From the NCBI RefSeq assembly GCF_050948215.1, contig NC_135149.1:9715001-9779000 (forward strand): 64,000 bases of DNA. The letters are read 5' to 3'. The position numbers were made by a program, and so were the translations under genes. Origin of the DNA: Halictus rubicundus (taxonomy: Eukaryota > Arthropoda > Insecta > Hymenoptera > Halictidae). This document shows, one piece after another, positions 11,513 to 24,213 of the stretch; position 1 is the first letter of the stretch, and each line of letters opens with the position of its first letter. Under the pieces are notes generated by a model, which did not search any database, had not been told where the DNA came from, and saw only the letters and a list, made by a program, of their open reading frames with translations.

Positions 11513-11810
11513 TCATAAGTCAGACATCGAGAATAGGGTGTGCGACTGAGCCGTGCAAGAAGTACAAAGTAATGGTAGATCAGAGGAGCAAGTCAGCCCA
11601 TTGTCAACTCGTCCGAGCGAAATAAGAACGGTGTGAGAAGTCAGAGAAACGAGGTGAGAACAGCTAGAATCGAGACAAATAGAAGTCGATGTTGTAGACC
11701 CTAGCCAGTAGAATAGGTCAACGATAAATCGGTCGAGCGAAGTAACTACTGTTTCCCCGCGAGAAACGTGGAACAAAGTTGCTTCCCTCCGAAACAAGTG
11801 CAATGACATA
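11513..11810 (+). repeat. ~300-bp array unit, copy 1
   Basis: It starts at a CAGACAT anchor (11520) and keeps the unit's order: a TGGTAGATCAG-like block, ATTGTCAACTC, AATAAGAAC, AGTCGATGTTGTAGACC, AGTAGAATAGGTCAACG, then ATAAATCGGTCGAGCG. Its right edge, CCGAAACAAGTGCAA, matches the right edge of the last unit of the main array (CGAAACAGATGCAA at about 13132-13145). It is separated from the main array by about 380 bp of other sequence. Confidence 0.7.
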
Positions 11811-12189
11811 CTTAACTAACGTCCGTCCCTCGTTTTGCCAACTTTATTTTCCCGACTGCGAACGGTCGATGCGATGAACAGGTGAAGAGTTATATTAATG
11901 AAATGGGATTCTACGAAATTGGAAATACCGGCGACAGGGAGTAGTATTGAAATTGTTCATCATCTCTGGCTATGAATTTCAATATTATTCCACATCGCCA
12001 GTATTTTCAGTTTAATAACATCCAATTTCAAAATCTAAAATAAGCAGTTTATAAAAAAACATTGTTCACTACCTCTGACTAATAATGTTCCTTTTGTAGA
12101 CTGTTCATCTTAGCTTATGCCACATGCAAATTTATAAAGTACACGTAGACGTGTGTTTGTATAAAAATGAATAATACTATTTTATTTTC

Positions 12190-13145
12190 TCCACCAGGAA
12201 CGTTTTAGCCCATTCAAGAAATTTTTCTCTTATTTAAATCTTCATGAAATTCAATATCACAAATGGGAATTAGCATAAAGAACTGCAGTTACAAACCAGA
12301 CGTTCAAAATAAGGTGCGAACAAGTAGTGAAAGTCTATGGTACCTCAAACGGTAAGCACCTTGTTAATTAGATCAGGGACAAGAACAGTAAAAAGTTGTA
12401 GAAACACGATGAGAATAATGAAAGTCAAGATAAGTGAACAAAGTAAGCTCGAAGAAGTAGAACAGCTCAACAATAATTCACTCGGTTACAATTTTTCTCC
12501 GTCAAGAACTTTTTTTCTTATTTTAATCTTTATAACACTCAGTACAATGAATGCGAATTTACATAAAGCACCACAGCTGGGTTACATGCCAAACGTCTAG
12601 AATAAGTTATGTGTAAGTAATACAAGTCGATGGTTTGTCAGGCGGTCAGAACCTTGTTAATTAGACCCAGGATAAGAACAGGAAAAAGTCGTAGAAATGG
12701 GATGAGAATATTAAAAGCCAAGACAAATGTACGAAGTAGACTCGAGCTGGTGGAATAGCTCGACTATAAATCGGTCACAGGAAACAGCTACAGTTTTTCT
12801 CAATCTAAGAAATTTTTCCCCTATTTTACGTTCCATCAAATTCAATAGAACGAATTTGAATTTAATTGAAGAACCGCAGCTAGGTTACATGTCAGACTTG
12901 AGAATAAAATGTGAGCAAATGGTAAAACTCTATGGTATATCAGGCGGACAGCACCTTGTTAATTAGACCGAGGAGAAGAGCAGGCAAAAGTTGTAGAAAC
13001 AAGACGAGGATAATTACGGTGAAAACAAATGAATGAAGTAAACTCAAATAAGTAGAACAGGTCGGCGATAAATCGGCCGAGGGAAACAGCCAGAGTGTTC
13101 CTGTGGAAACATAGATGGAAGCTTCTTTTCTTCGAAACAGATGCA
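12190..13145 (+). repeat. main ~300-bp tandem array, about three units
   Basis: The anchor TTGTTAATTAGA recurs at 12361, 12654 and 12956, giving periods of 293 and 302 bp. Each unit runs CAGACnTnnAnAATAA, TGGTnTnTCAGGCGG-like, CTTGTTAATTAGACC, AAGAACAGG, AAAAGTTGTAGAAAC, GATGAGAATAAT, then GTAGAACAGnTC. It continues with CGATAAATCGGTC, GGAAACAGCTACA, TTTTTCTC, and a spacer with CATAAAG and a GCAG motif. Units are diverged and no frame stays open through all of them, so this is a non-coding repeat as far as I can tell. The first half-unit starts near 12190. Confidence 0.85.
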
Positions 13146-13834
13146 ACGGGGCTGCTTAATATTCAGTGCGGAGGGCTCGCGTGACCCACGCATCTCGAAT
13201 TCACGGCGGGAACAACGACCAAACACCATGAAGAATGCCACGCAAAGGAGATACTTTGGAAAAGTTCCGCGTCGCTTGCGGCTTTGCGCGAAAACTCCGA
13301 CAGCGGAACTAAGAATGAAAGGTTCAACCGGAAAGGGAGTTCTCGGGAATAGCGTGGTGGAACTCGAAGAAGTTTCGGCATGTTTCCCGGACGGAAGCCG
13401 AAAAGCGGCTTCGGGCCTTTGAAACACGGGCCAGCATTACACTCAGCCAGCAGAGCCGGCTGAACTTTCTGATTTGCGATGATGGCCCGCAGAAATAAAA
13501 GCAACCGTCGCAGCACAACCGCGTCCCGTACACCGTCTATCAATGCTCGGATCCTCGGGGCGTGTGCCAGTAAACGAAGCCGCAGAAGGGATCGAACCCT
13601 TGCGGCCCGGCCAGGCTCTCCGCCGGAATTATTTTCGACGAATGCTTCGACCGTCGAACTTACCTGGCCAACTCGTGGAACGCGAGCGGCAAAGAAATTT
13701 CCCGGTGCAGACCACTCGATGGTGGGAATGCGAGGAAAAACCTTCTCTAACGTTTCATTTTTACACGATGAATTTTATTTATTAATTGTTTAGCTCTAAG
13801 TAAATAGCTAAGGAATGTGTTCAAGCAACATGGG
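13146..13834. other. GC-rich block splitting the 300-bp array
   Basis: A GC-rich stretch (about 13150-13740) lies between array units 4 and 5. Long overlapping open frames occur on both strands, as expected in GC-rich DNA, and none matches a family that I know. On the minus strand a consensus-like donor CCAG|GTAAGT lies at about 13664-13670, with an open stretch upstream of it. That alone does not make a gene. A 26-base hairpin sits at 13580-13605. Confidence 0.5.
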
Positions 13835-14165
13835 CCGAGACAAGCAAAGAAATTCTTTTAATTCTCATAAAATTCAGTACAACAAATCGGAACATGCATA
13901 AAGACCCATAGTTAAATGCCAGACATTCAAAATATGGTATGCACAAGTAGGACAAGTCAATGGAATGTCAGAAGGAAAGTCCCTTGTTAATTAGACCACG
14001 GATACGAACAGGAACAAGTTGTAGAAACACGATGATAATACTGAACGTCAAGACAAATGAACGACGTAAGCTAGAGCAAGTAGAACAGATCAACGATAAA
14101 TCGGTATAAGAAAACATCTACAATTTTTCTCTGCGAAAATTTCATCGAATTCAGTTGGATACTTT
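13835..14165 (+). repeat. ~300-bp array unit, copy 5
   Basis: The TTGTTAATTAGACC anchor lies at 13984. The flanking order (CATAAAGACC, CCAGACATTCAAAATATG, ACGAACAGG, CAAGTTGTAGAAACACGATG, AAGTAGAACAG, CAACGATAAATCGG, CTACAATTTTTCTC) matches the main array. It lies 1028 bp from the previous anchor, so roughly 700 bp of GC-rich sequence separates it from the array. Confidence 0.8.
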
Positions 14166-16440
14166 TACTACGATGAGGTTTCTTCTACTTTTGAGCAAAA
14201 TATGCCGCTTGGCACCGGCTGGTTGTAAATTTGCGATTCCCTCCGCACACAAGTTCCAGAAAGCTCTCTAAAGCTGCCTGTTTTATGGCGACGAGTTTGT
14301 CCGCCAGCCTCTTCTTCCACACGATAGTGTGCAGATGTGTTACAGTGGACGTCAAATGCATATGTGAACATTTTTGAAGTTTCACGAATTCGTCGGAAAA
14401 AACTTCAAGAAAATTTTGGTGCAGTGGCCAGATGTTTAGCAAAGTTTGAAGTTTTAAAGAATTGAAAGGAGTATGAGAATGTATTTTCACTCCTTTGAAT
14501 ATTTAGGGGTATCTATTTCCTTTAGACATTTTTATTATCATAAAGTGTTTATGTAAAATTTATGAAACTTTCTGGAGATCTATATGCATGTTCAAACCTT
14601 ATATATAAATTTTTGTGAGTTACTATTGTTAGTTTTATGTCGTTGTAAATTATTCTCCTTCTGTAGGTCAAGAGTGAAATAGATTAGTGCACAGTCAGTG
14701 TATTTAACAATGATGCATAATTAGTCACAATTCAATTAGTTCAAAACGATGTAATTTGCGAATTAATTATCGAATGGAATCGTAAGATAATTAGTTAGAG
14801 AATACAGTCAAATATTATGGACATTCGTAAAATATTCTGACATTGCCTATTTATCTCGAGTCCGGCCAATTTTTTTCTTCTACTCGTTCATCATTAGAGA
14901 TTCCGCTTTGCCATGATCAATTCCCGAATTTTCCGATTGTTAATTACTCGCGGTAGAACAATTTAAACGATCCATATGTATGACTGTGCTCAGCGCAGGT
15001 AATTTCATAAATAATTGAATGCCCGCATAAATATTTACGCATGCAAATTTTCCGAGTGTACGATTTTACAGCACGTATCCGAGCTGATTGTAACACCGAC
15101 CAAAGACAGATCGCACGTAAGTCCAATCCGGCTCGGGCCAATAAATAACAAGCTCACTTCCGTCTGACTGCCCTCTGACCAGAAGTGACTATCCGGAACA
15201 GCGAGTAGCCAACTTGAACTTCCGATTGATTGTCATGCTCTAATTTCCCCTGATGGTACCAAACGTTCAAGGGAATTTTAACGAGACTCCATTTGAACTT
15301 TCCACGGCGTCCTCCCGCCTCTCTGTTAAAAAAGAAAAAGTGCATCGACAAATTTGTTACAATAAACGCCGCTATGCTAGATTTAAATCGCCTTTAATTG
15401 ATAATAATTTTTTAATAAGGTATGCTTCAGCAATGTATACTTACATATTAGATAAACAATATTAAAATAGTTCGTTTTTGTAGATTTTTTAATTTAATTT
15501 TTGTACAGTGTTGAAATTAATTTAATTTGGGCCAAGACACTTGTTGTTCTCGCTTCTAAAAAGAATCTCCAAGACAGCTATATTTTCGACATTTGTTAAC
15601 TTTCTTCAATGAAAAAATTGTGATATATACACGAAAGCATAATCTTTCAAATTAAAGCAGATTCGTTTCAAGAAGTACACAGGATTTTTTTTAGGAAAAA
15701 TTCACAGTTTTTCTCCTCTCCTTAACAAAAATAGTTTGAAATTCAACATTAAGTTTATTTAAACGTTTTCTATGGTTGAGGCTACAAAAATAAAAAAAAA
15801 AAAGCAATAGATCCGTTGAAGCTTCAGCAGTAGTACAGCAGTAAGCCAGCTTCATCCGTTACGGGTTTAGCGGTCCGTTCGCAGTTTGTCGACGTAAAAA
15901 ACATTCGATTATATTCAATGGACGGTCACGGATGAGAATTTTCCGCTTTGAGGCAGGCGCCGGTGCAACTTTAATGAAATAAACTAACGGGCCAGAGGAT
16001 TCAGCGTCACGTTCGAAACACGTGGCTGAATAGATATACGCCTCGGTTCGCTTTAAATTCCGTTGAATCCGGTTTCGTATCCAGCATCCATCGGACATCG
16101 TCCGGCTACGTTTGCGTGGAACGTGCCGCACCGACGCACTAAAATAAGACGGCCATGCTATTCAATCGTGCTAAGCCTGTGGAATAGCGCAACAGGACGA
16201 GATCCGGTCGAGCATGACACTCTAATTTTGATGAGAATCGCACGCGCAGCCCTAGTGCACGCGAATATTCGACTCGTGCTTCTACGACGTGGAAAGTTTC
16301 ATACAACACTTTACCTAAGCGCTTTATCCGTCGATTTACAGCGGTGGAAGGTTCCAGTCAGGTTGCATTTTGTACTTTTAGAACGAGTTTTGCGACGTGT
16401 TTACAGAAAAGGATTTACAAGGTTTATTCTGTAAAAAATT
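14166..16440. other. gene-free stretch
   Basis: It alternates between AT-rich DNA and GC-richer islands (14200-14360, 15040-15310, 15850-16330). Open frames in the islands overlap on both strands and carry no motif that I recognise. I see nothing that supports a gene. Confidence 0.4.
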
Positions 16441-19400
16441 ATGTACAGTAAGTGGTCAAGTTATTGGAGCCACTTGCTTAGCTTTCGTCTACGAAAAGAA
16501 AACATGTTTATATGAAAGTCTATCTAGACTGAATTTTTGAGTTATTTTTTATACTAAAAAAATTAAATTATACTTTCAGAAACACTGTTGACAACATTAC
16601 CCCTAATGTGGACAATTTTTCGGTTTTTGCAAACATCTTTTTGGAAACACTATCAACATTATTTTCTGCATGCACATTATTCGTTCTACCATAATTTTAA
16701 CACTGGAGGTAGAATAATAACGGAGACACGACCAAATATAATTAATTATCTACTCGTTTTTATACTCTGTAAAGAACACAACGAAAGGACGAAATTAATA
16801 TTTGAATGAAACTTTTTAATTAAATTTAAGAGAGAATGAAATGAGAATTTAATTTCACAACGAATTCTCAATACTGTCGTTTAAAAATTTTGATATAGAC
16901 AGCCACAGTTTGTTGATTTTGGTCTCCTGGAAAAGTGTCTGGACAATTTAATAAAATTACAAAGATCAGTGATCATGTTAAAAGGGATTCAATAAAATGA
17001 ATAACACGATAGCAAATTGACTTATGCACCCACAAAGCGAAATCAATTACCAACCGGCCCAATATATTTTAAATATTTTTTCTTTTCATCGAATAAAAAT
17101 CGAGATACAAATTTATTTCAAAACCAATACTGTAAAATATTGAACATATACTATAAGAATTAAAAAACATTCTGTTTTATAGAATTGAGTACTAATTATC
17201 ATAATAAAATAATATACTATTTGCTGGTATACACCAAACTTTAAAGACTGTTGTTTTGAAATTTAAAGTGTAGTCACCCCTTTAACGTAACGGCAGTAGT
17301 GTCACCAATATTTGGAAAATAAAAATAGTTATCCATGCGTGAAAATTAACTTTTTGTGCGAATAAATTACACGTACTAATTTTGCTTGCGATCTGTAAAA
17401 TGCTAGAAAATTGAAAACTAAATAATGTCACAAATCTCAATAATGTCTCAACTTCTCAGTTTTTCTTTTAACTTTGTTTTAACTTTTTAACTGTTGTGCT
17501 TGCTGAATCGACAGCCAATGTGTTAATAGGAATGTGTTTTGATAAAAAAATTTCAAATATTATACATTAGGCCAAGTTGTAAATTTTCAGACGGCGTGTC
17601 ATCGTTGCACGAAGTTCTCTGAAAATCATTTGGCCAACTCGGTTGTCTGCTTGGCTGCACACGAGACTGCGGTTAACTACGTTCACGACGACCCCGGAAC
17701 AATCTTTCGGTCCAAATGGCTGCGTGAAAATTATAATGATCTATGCTGCGCACTATTTTAACGAACTAGGTCTACCGTGTACCCGTCAGTGATTTCGATA
17801 AAATTCTTCGGCCGAGGAAATTAAACTTTCAAATGCATTAAAAGTATCTCTCCTTGTCGACGGTGATAGGAATAAAATTTATCTTCAAAATTTCAGTGAA
17901 ATTTGTATAAAAATCAGAGTCATTTAAAGAGCCCTGGGTTTGTAACGCTTTAAGCTAAGTTTCGACGAAAACTTAGTCACTCAACCTTGTTATACAATTT
18001 TCTCTGAAGCTGCTAACTTGATCGACTTGTCCCTTTGAACATATGTTACACACACATACTGTTATAGTGGAAACTATAATTGCTTTAGTATGACACGAAA
18101 TTATATTTTTGTTCGACTGAAAACTGTATTTCATAAGCTTTGCTTAAAGCAATGAAATAATCTGATAATCGCTTAAATTTCATTATTTGCCTGTGTATTA
18201 TTAAACATGGATTATTGACATAATAAAAATCGCATGACTGAAATTGTCTGCGATATCTATTAAACAATAAAAAGGTACGAAATATGAAACAAATTTTCAG
18301 CTACCACTGCGGCATTTCTCCGTCCGGATCTCGTGCAAAATGCAACAGCCTACATGCACTTTATCACAGGTCATGTTTGCAGTACGTATTCTCAAGAGCA
18401 AATCATTTTTCCTGCAATATTACACTGTCGCAGCTTGCATTTTGAAGATTAAAATAAGTATAGCGTTGGGCAGCTTGGGATTGCTAAAACATTACAAGTA
18501 AAGTTACAGTGGTAATCTCTGGAGATATAGTTTTTTAATCAAACTACTACACATTACAGACAATATCCTGTGATGCATGGTTAATATTTTAATACATAAA
18601 TTATGCAACATACAGAACGACAAAATACATTTTCAATGTGACAGTGATATTACTAGCTTTAGAGAATGTGATTTTCATTTTATGTGATCATTTGAATGTA
18701 TTATCATTCTTGTACTACTTGTCTGATCATACAGGGACCCCCTACTACTTGTTGCAGTCAGTGAGGTACTAGTTGTTATACTGCGACCAAACATTGTAAA
18801 TTTATATTTTATTCTAATACTTTAACTACCAGCAGTCATTTAGTCTTGAAAAAACGGAGATTAGCAATTAAAAACTCCCGAATCAATTTTTTAATATAAT
18901 AATAATTTCATTTATAAATTAGCCAATATATAAAAAGCCACTAAACGAAACAGTTTCTATCCGATTTTGCCTTTATCTCTGTCAGAATGAACAAGCAAAA
19001 GCTGGTACTCTGATTACATAGACGCTAAAATAAGTACACTCGTCGTCTGACTAAAAGCCCCTCATTCTACAGGCGAGCACAGACAAGCATTAATTCTACT
19101 CGCTCAATTTAAACTCCAATACTGCTTCCGCCACTAATTAGAAGATCTTCATTTGTATATCCAGCCTGTCCCAAAACCCTCGATCGACCAAATAATCGTT
19201 CTCATCAGCTTTTTCGCCCGAAACCACCCTCGTTGCACTCGACTGATTTGATTCGAGCCCCACCCCACTTACCATCCAGACAGTTTCCAATTCTACTTAT
19301 CTCGGACGGTGAATTCCGTTTTCCCGTGTCTGATTACAGACAGTCCTTACTACCTTCGTCCATTGATTGCCCCCATTGAATACCCGCGCCGAAGTATTGT

Positions 19401-21299
19401 TCCCAAACTATCGGCATTAAATGGTTTCGTTCGAAAATGCCGTCACGTCGATCGGCGTCGAACGCGGCTCGTTGTAATCACAGTGTCACCGTTGTGTAAC
19501 GCGCGCGGAAATCGTTAGGAGTAATCAGCACTCTCTGTAATTACGATCCACAAATATCTCGGGCCGTATCATCGATCAGCTACAGGTTAATTACGAAAGC
19601 ACGTGTACTTCCCTTGCGTACCGATCACGCTGTTCAATTAAAGCGCGTCGATATACAGACGACGTTTTCGCCGAATTTAACAGCTTTCGACAAGTAAGAG
19701 CTCAAACTTCCGAAAATTTCCAAGACACGCAGCAGAATGCATCTTGGATTGCTTAGGCGAGACTGTCGGTCTATTAACTAGCATGAATTTATGCAGGATT
19801 TACTGCAGTGTCGACTAAAATATCTTTCTGTGCCATAAAAAATTCTTTGGTTTATAGACACATTTCGAGCCTAGCCGACACATTAAATTTTTGTAACGCG
19901 CATTTTTAGTAATGCCACTTCTACCGATGCAGAAATACACTATTAACATACAGTATTGGTGCACATGTGATGATAAATTAGATTGATAGTTTTTAGTGAC
20001 AACATATAGTGACGCTTCCAAAATAAGCGATCTTCGAGAATTTTCTAAAGAGAAACTGCTGAACATATCGATTTTAAACTTTGCCAGATTATTACGACAC
20101 GTTCTGTTAATGTACCAAATTTTTTATAAGTCAAAATATTCGTTTGATTGGATGTTATATAATTTTTAGACCACGTATCGAGAACATTTGCCATCACGTA
20201 TGGCACCATGATGTTCGTTTTCTAAAATTTTCGGATTTTACTCAAATCTCAAATTTTTCCCATTTGTCGAATACATTAATAATTGACATAGTCTACTTTC
20301 AGTAATCGTTCTTATAAATTTAATATTAGCTTTTAATATTCTTGGCTATTAATACTTACAGAATTTCCTCAGCTAATACTTTTACCACCTATGTATGTGT
20401 CAGGGTAACATATAAATGTTCATCGAATTTAATGTTTGACAACATCGTGCAACTGTTAATCGATTTCTATGTTCAATAACTTTTCAACGGTACAGGCTCA
20501 ATGTAAATCTACAACAGCGTTTGTTTTCTAGTAAATCTCGATTTCTCGTCCTGCGAGCTACCTGGCCCTTTCGAGAAGGATCTGTTAGCTGAGAAATCTC
20601 CGTTGTACGCCTCCCGACACCTGAAACCAAAGGAGTCAGATTCCTGATGCATTCACTATGTGTAAACAACACGTAGCGTGTAGTATTATTCGCGTAGAAA
20701 CGCTATCGCGCACGAAAACAAACATGAAACGATATATTGACAGCACGTGGAATTCCTGGATGAAAGTTTGCAGTGGGTATTCGAACTTGTTATACAATTT
20801 TCACGCTTAAGTGACGTTCACAGAAAATTTTCATGCATTTATAAAACATAAAAGCTTACAAGAGATTTTTGAAAGAGTGATATACGAGGTAAAATAACAT
20901 TGCATAGGGTTTTGTTATTTTCAGATATGAAAATTGTTGCTGCTTGTTTTTTGAAACTGCATATTTTAAAAATTTATCTGCAAAAAATGAAAATATTTAT
21001 GTATGTGTGAGATAAACATTCTCGACAGCAATATAAAATTAGTAAACAGCATTTGTTTCGTTATTTATGTAAAACTACAACAACGGAATTTTTTGTTTTA
21101 TTGCCATATAAAGAATTCTTACAGTAAACACAAGAAACTTTATACTTCTTCTGTATTGTATAAAACAGCTTAAGAAAATGAATGTTTGCATAATAATATC
21201 AAAGAATTTATTAAAGAAATATTCATGAATTGAACACAAGTGTCACGTTGCTTCTTCTACATTCGATACAATGTCTGTATCAATTTAAACAGATCCAGA
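16441..21299. other. long gene-free stretch
   Basis: Mostly AT-rich. The left edge (16446-16475) reads CAGTAAGTGGTCAAGTTATT followed by GGAGCCACTT, which resembles a Tc1-type transposon terminus, but no partner end was found. GC-richer islands lie at 17580-17820 and 19040-19760. No gene can be supported. Confidence 0.4.
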
Positions 21300-21545
21300 A
21301 TTGAGAACTGCAATTGATATTTAAGCTCCTGTGAGTAGTATAATGTGTATGTGGTCAGAATAGATGTTCGAGCTACCTGCTAATTCCATATATTACTTCA
21401 GTATAATGTCTCTATATATTTTTATGAATACAAAATTAATTAAAGTAACGTAAAAGTGTGTAGTCACTTAGCAATTCTTATTGAAGCCCCAGTAAGTGGA
21501 GTAATCAGTATATGGTCAGACTAGGCGTCCCAGTTAACTGCTGCT
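21300..21545 (+). repeat. two diverged copies of a ~80-bp unit
   Basis: 21300-21381 and 21470-21545 share GCAATTnnTATTnAAGC, CCnGTnAGT, AGTnTAnTnnGTATATGGTCAGA, a TAG.TGT or TAG.CGT block, and a closing CTGCT. They are about 170 bp apart. TATGGTCAGA and related TCTGACCATAT strings also occur inverted in the 22.5-kb minisatellite, so the two loci may be related. Confidence 0.55.
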
Positions 21546-22516
21546 CCCAAATTTAAAGAAATTAAAATACAGTGACCATGTTTAATATACACATATCACG
21601 CGTTAAAAAGGCGTTTTTAATGGCAAATGCAAATAAAATTCAGTTTTGTACCGTTTTAAAAAACAAATGGCGGCAGTTTCAGAGAAACAAGGACCTCGTT
21701 TAAGGGAAACGCAAACCTGGACGGCTAACGGTTTCGGTCGAGAATAAAAATTTATCATCGCCGCGTAACGTTCTGTCGTGTTTTATCGCTGGTATGCCGT
21801 GAGGAAATTTACGGCTCAGATTGCTTTTCGAAATCGTGCCGCGAGATAGAATGACGAGTTCGTTCGGCCACACATCTCTAGACGCGACCATAACGCGAAC
21901 GACGAATAAATCATGGGCGCTCTCTGTTTCCTTTCACCGTAAATTAATACGTATCCCTCTCCGTTAATATTGCCACGGTCCCGACGGTTCCGTGAATAAC
22001 AATCAGACTGGGGATATTAAAATGCCTTACGATTGATTAAATGAGTGACGTGACGTTCCCAACTTACGCTGCTGCAATCTGACAGTTTCATACATCGTCA
22101 TATGTGCGAGACGTAAACATGTCGTTACCCAATTTATTTTACGAACAAATTTTAACGAAGGTACAGGAATTAGAATAATTTGTTTAGGGCCAGTTCTTTA
22201 TATAAACAAAATTTTAAATTAAATGAAACTGTGTGGAGTTGTATATATTTGTTTTTGTGTTTCCTTGATCGTGTGTGAACGATACGTGCATAAAGATCTG
22301 TGGTCTAGTTGTTGATCTATTTTTATACATTTTTATAATATTCTGTGTTGTGTCAATCATCTAATTTAATTATTATTATTATAGTTTATGGTCTGTGGAC
22401 AATTTTAGTCACCAAATCTGACGTGGACTAATGTCATTTCTCAAATTAGTGGTTTCATCATCTGCTAACTATACTGATTCTACAAGGCAAACGATGTTGT
22501 AGACCTTCTCTTTGTG

Positions 22517-22645
22517 TCTGACCATATATTGCACTAGATCTACTGCTCTGGTCATATATTTCGGTTAATCTACTGTTCTGACCATATGTTGCACTTAATC
22601 TGGTCTGCCCATGCAGTGCATATAATCTACTTGCCTAATCATGTG
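22517..22645 (+). repeat. 30-bp minisatellite, four copies
   Basis: Units start with TCTG at 22517, 22547, 22577 and 22604 and continue with a CATAT, TGCAC, TAATCTACTG pattern. Three units are exactly 30 bp and one is 27 bp. The copies differ by several bases. No coding frame is involved. Confidence 0.8.
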
Positions 22646-22861
22646 AGGAATTCACGCTACTAAACCGAACGCGTGGTTTCTAATCAGGTTGTCTGATCAG
22701 CGCTAAACTTGTGGCTAAAATGAATGCATTCGTTACACAGTAGACCCCTCATCTATTATATGCCTATGACATTTCTACTAACCATATTATGACGAAATAA
22801 ATTTCCCTTTACTTTAAAATTTATAAAGTAACTTATGCAAATCAGGATAAATATAAATTGC

Positions 22862-22975
22862 AGCTTATATGCATTTACTACAACAATAAATTGGTGGAAT
22901 ATAATATAGTGAAAGCATAAAAAGGATTTAAGAATATCATCACATTGTCTTCAATTGTTTAAAGAATGTTAACGA
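22862..22975 (+). repeat. interspersed repeat fragment (family also at 51.8 and 60.7 kb)
   Basis: The right part (GGATTTAAGAATATCATCAC, ATTnTCnTCAATTGTTTAAAG) resembles the same part of 51835-51970 and 60669-60800: an AATTTAAGAA or AATTTAGAAA block, then a TTTCAACT or CTCAATTTGTT block, then TTAAA. This copy is the most diverged of the three. Confidence 0.4.
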
Positions 22976-24115
22976 GAAGATATAATTTTTCATCTCATCG
23001 TTTGTCATATTTGACACAGAAAATTTTTATTTTACAGAAAAATTGGCAGTCTACTTACATTATACAAATAAGAAACCGTCGACATTTCTACCATTTCCAT
23101 GAACAGTAACATAACTTCGTTCGTATTTGTCAAGGGAAATCAAATAAAATACGTATTCCATAAATATATTCAATTTCCTTGCCGGAAAGAGTCAAAATGG
23201 ATAAATGCAGAGCTACAAATCATTATACATGAAATTCAATTTCCTGCAAATCTTTCGACTCCTCGGTTTGACTACGTGGAAAATTGGATGACTTTAGATG
23301 TAACATAACAATACATTTCTTACCTCCTTTATTTCCTGTTTGACGTCGTGGCAGTGTCAGCCATACAACTTTAGTTCAGAGAAAGTATTAACATACACCT
23401 CGTGCCGACATTTTTCCGACAGAATGTAATTATTTTTTAAGTAATCAGGTTTAATTGTTCGCACTGATGACGTTAGACGTCTTTTTTTCTCTCGATGAAT
23501 ATTCCATGGAATCGGAATCCTAGTAATAATAAGTTGCATCATAAATGATTACGACACAAGTGATTGATATTTGTAATGTTGGCATTAAAATAATGAATAC
23601 GATCGTAAATCACCGCTAATTATGACGCGGATAATGGCCGGAATTAAATAATAATGATAATTCTCGTCGAATACAGGCAGGAATGTGCAATCGATTATTC
23701 GACGGGTATTCGCGAATGAATGGCAACAATACCCTTTTATTCGCGGAAAATTAAATATAAAATAAAAACATACAGTTTGCGGAGAAATAAGTACAGTCAT
23801 TCGTAGAGGAGGTACAGTGCTACTTTACACTGTACAAAATAATTTTCAACGATTCAATTTTGAAAAAACTACGCGAATCAAAGTACATATGTAGTATGTG
23901 GTTTATAATGTTTGTTTATTAAAAATATATATAAAAAAAAGGTATAGAGTAGTAACTTCGATGTCGGAAATTCTCACACAACGCGTACGTTCTTCGTTCT
24001 CCGCAGTCAACGGAAAGTCTGTCCGTTCTCCCCAAAAATGTCGTTTTATAAGTGTCACTTACACACCCGCACTCATCCTCAAATCCTGTGTGTGCCCCTC
24101 GAAAATCCCAGCCTA
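22976..24115. other. gene-free stretch
   Basis: AT-rich, with short open frames only. At about 23311-23325 the minus strand has a donor-like GGAG|GTAAGA. The open frame just upstream on that strand (from an ATG near 23359) closes after 11 codons, so it does not make a coding exon. Confidence 0.4.
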
Positions 24116-24213
24116 CCCTTGGGCCAGGTTTTCGTCAGGGACACTTTCTCTCTTATGGCCCTCATCCCTTGGGCCTGGTCTTCGTCAGACCTCGATGTTT
24201 TATGGCCCTCTTC
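24116..24213 (+). repeat. two tandem 50-bp units
   Basis: CCCTTGGGCCAGGTTTTCG at 24116 is repeated as CCCTTGGGCCTGGTCTTCG at 24166. Both continue through GTCAG and end in TTATGGCCCTC. The period is 50 bp. Because 50 is not a multiple of three, the same motif is read in shifting frames, so the open frames that cover it are not evidence of a protein. Confidence 0.85.

Noticed and set aside
11513..13146. Minus-strand frames in array units 1 and 4 that both start near HLFRR-type codons
   Set aside because: The shared start reflects the DNA repeat. Downstream the two units are read in different frames and the other units have stops, so a conserved protein is not supported.
13044..13543. Overlapping minus-strand frames of 126-127 codons in the GC-rich block
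   Set aside because: Two frames are open over the same bases, and one runs from array repeat into unrelated sequence. This is expected from base composition.
13580..13605. tRNA-like B-box (GGGTTCGATCCC on the minus strand) within a hairpin
   Set aside because: The arms pair with each other to form one simple hairpin. There is no A-box, anticodon arm or acceptor stem at the right distance, and no T-run after it.
13663..13740. Minus-strand exon candidate ending in a perfect CCAG|GTAAGT donor
   Set aside because: No acceptor with a pyrimidine tract lies upstream and no partner exon is visible. The opposite strand is open as well.
22517..22645. Possible CRISPR array (regular 30-bp period)
   Set aside because: The units abut without spacers and are diverged; this is a minisatellite. 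The same holds for the repeats at 36892, 57998 and 59404.
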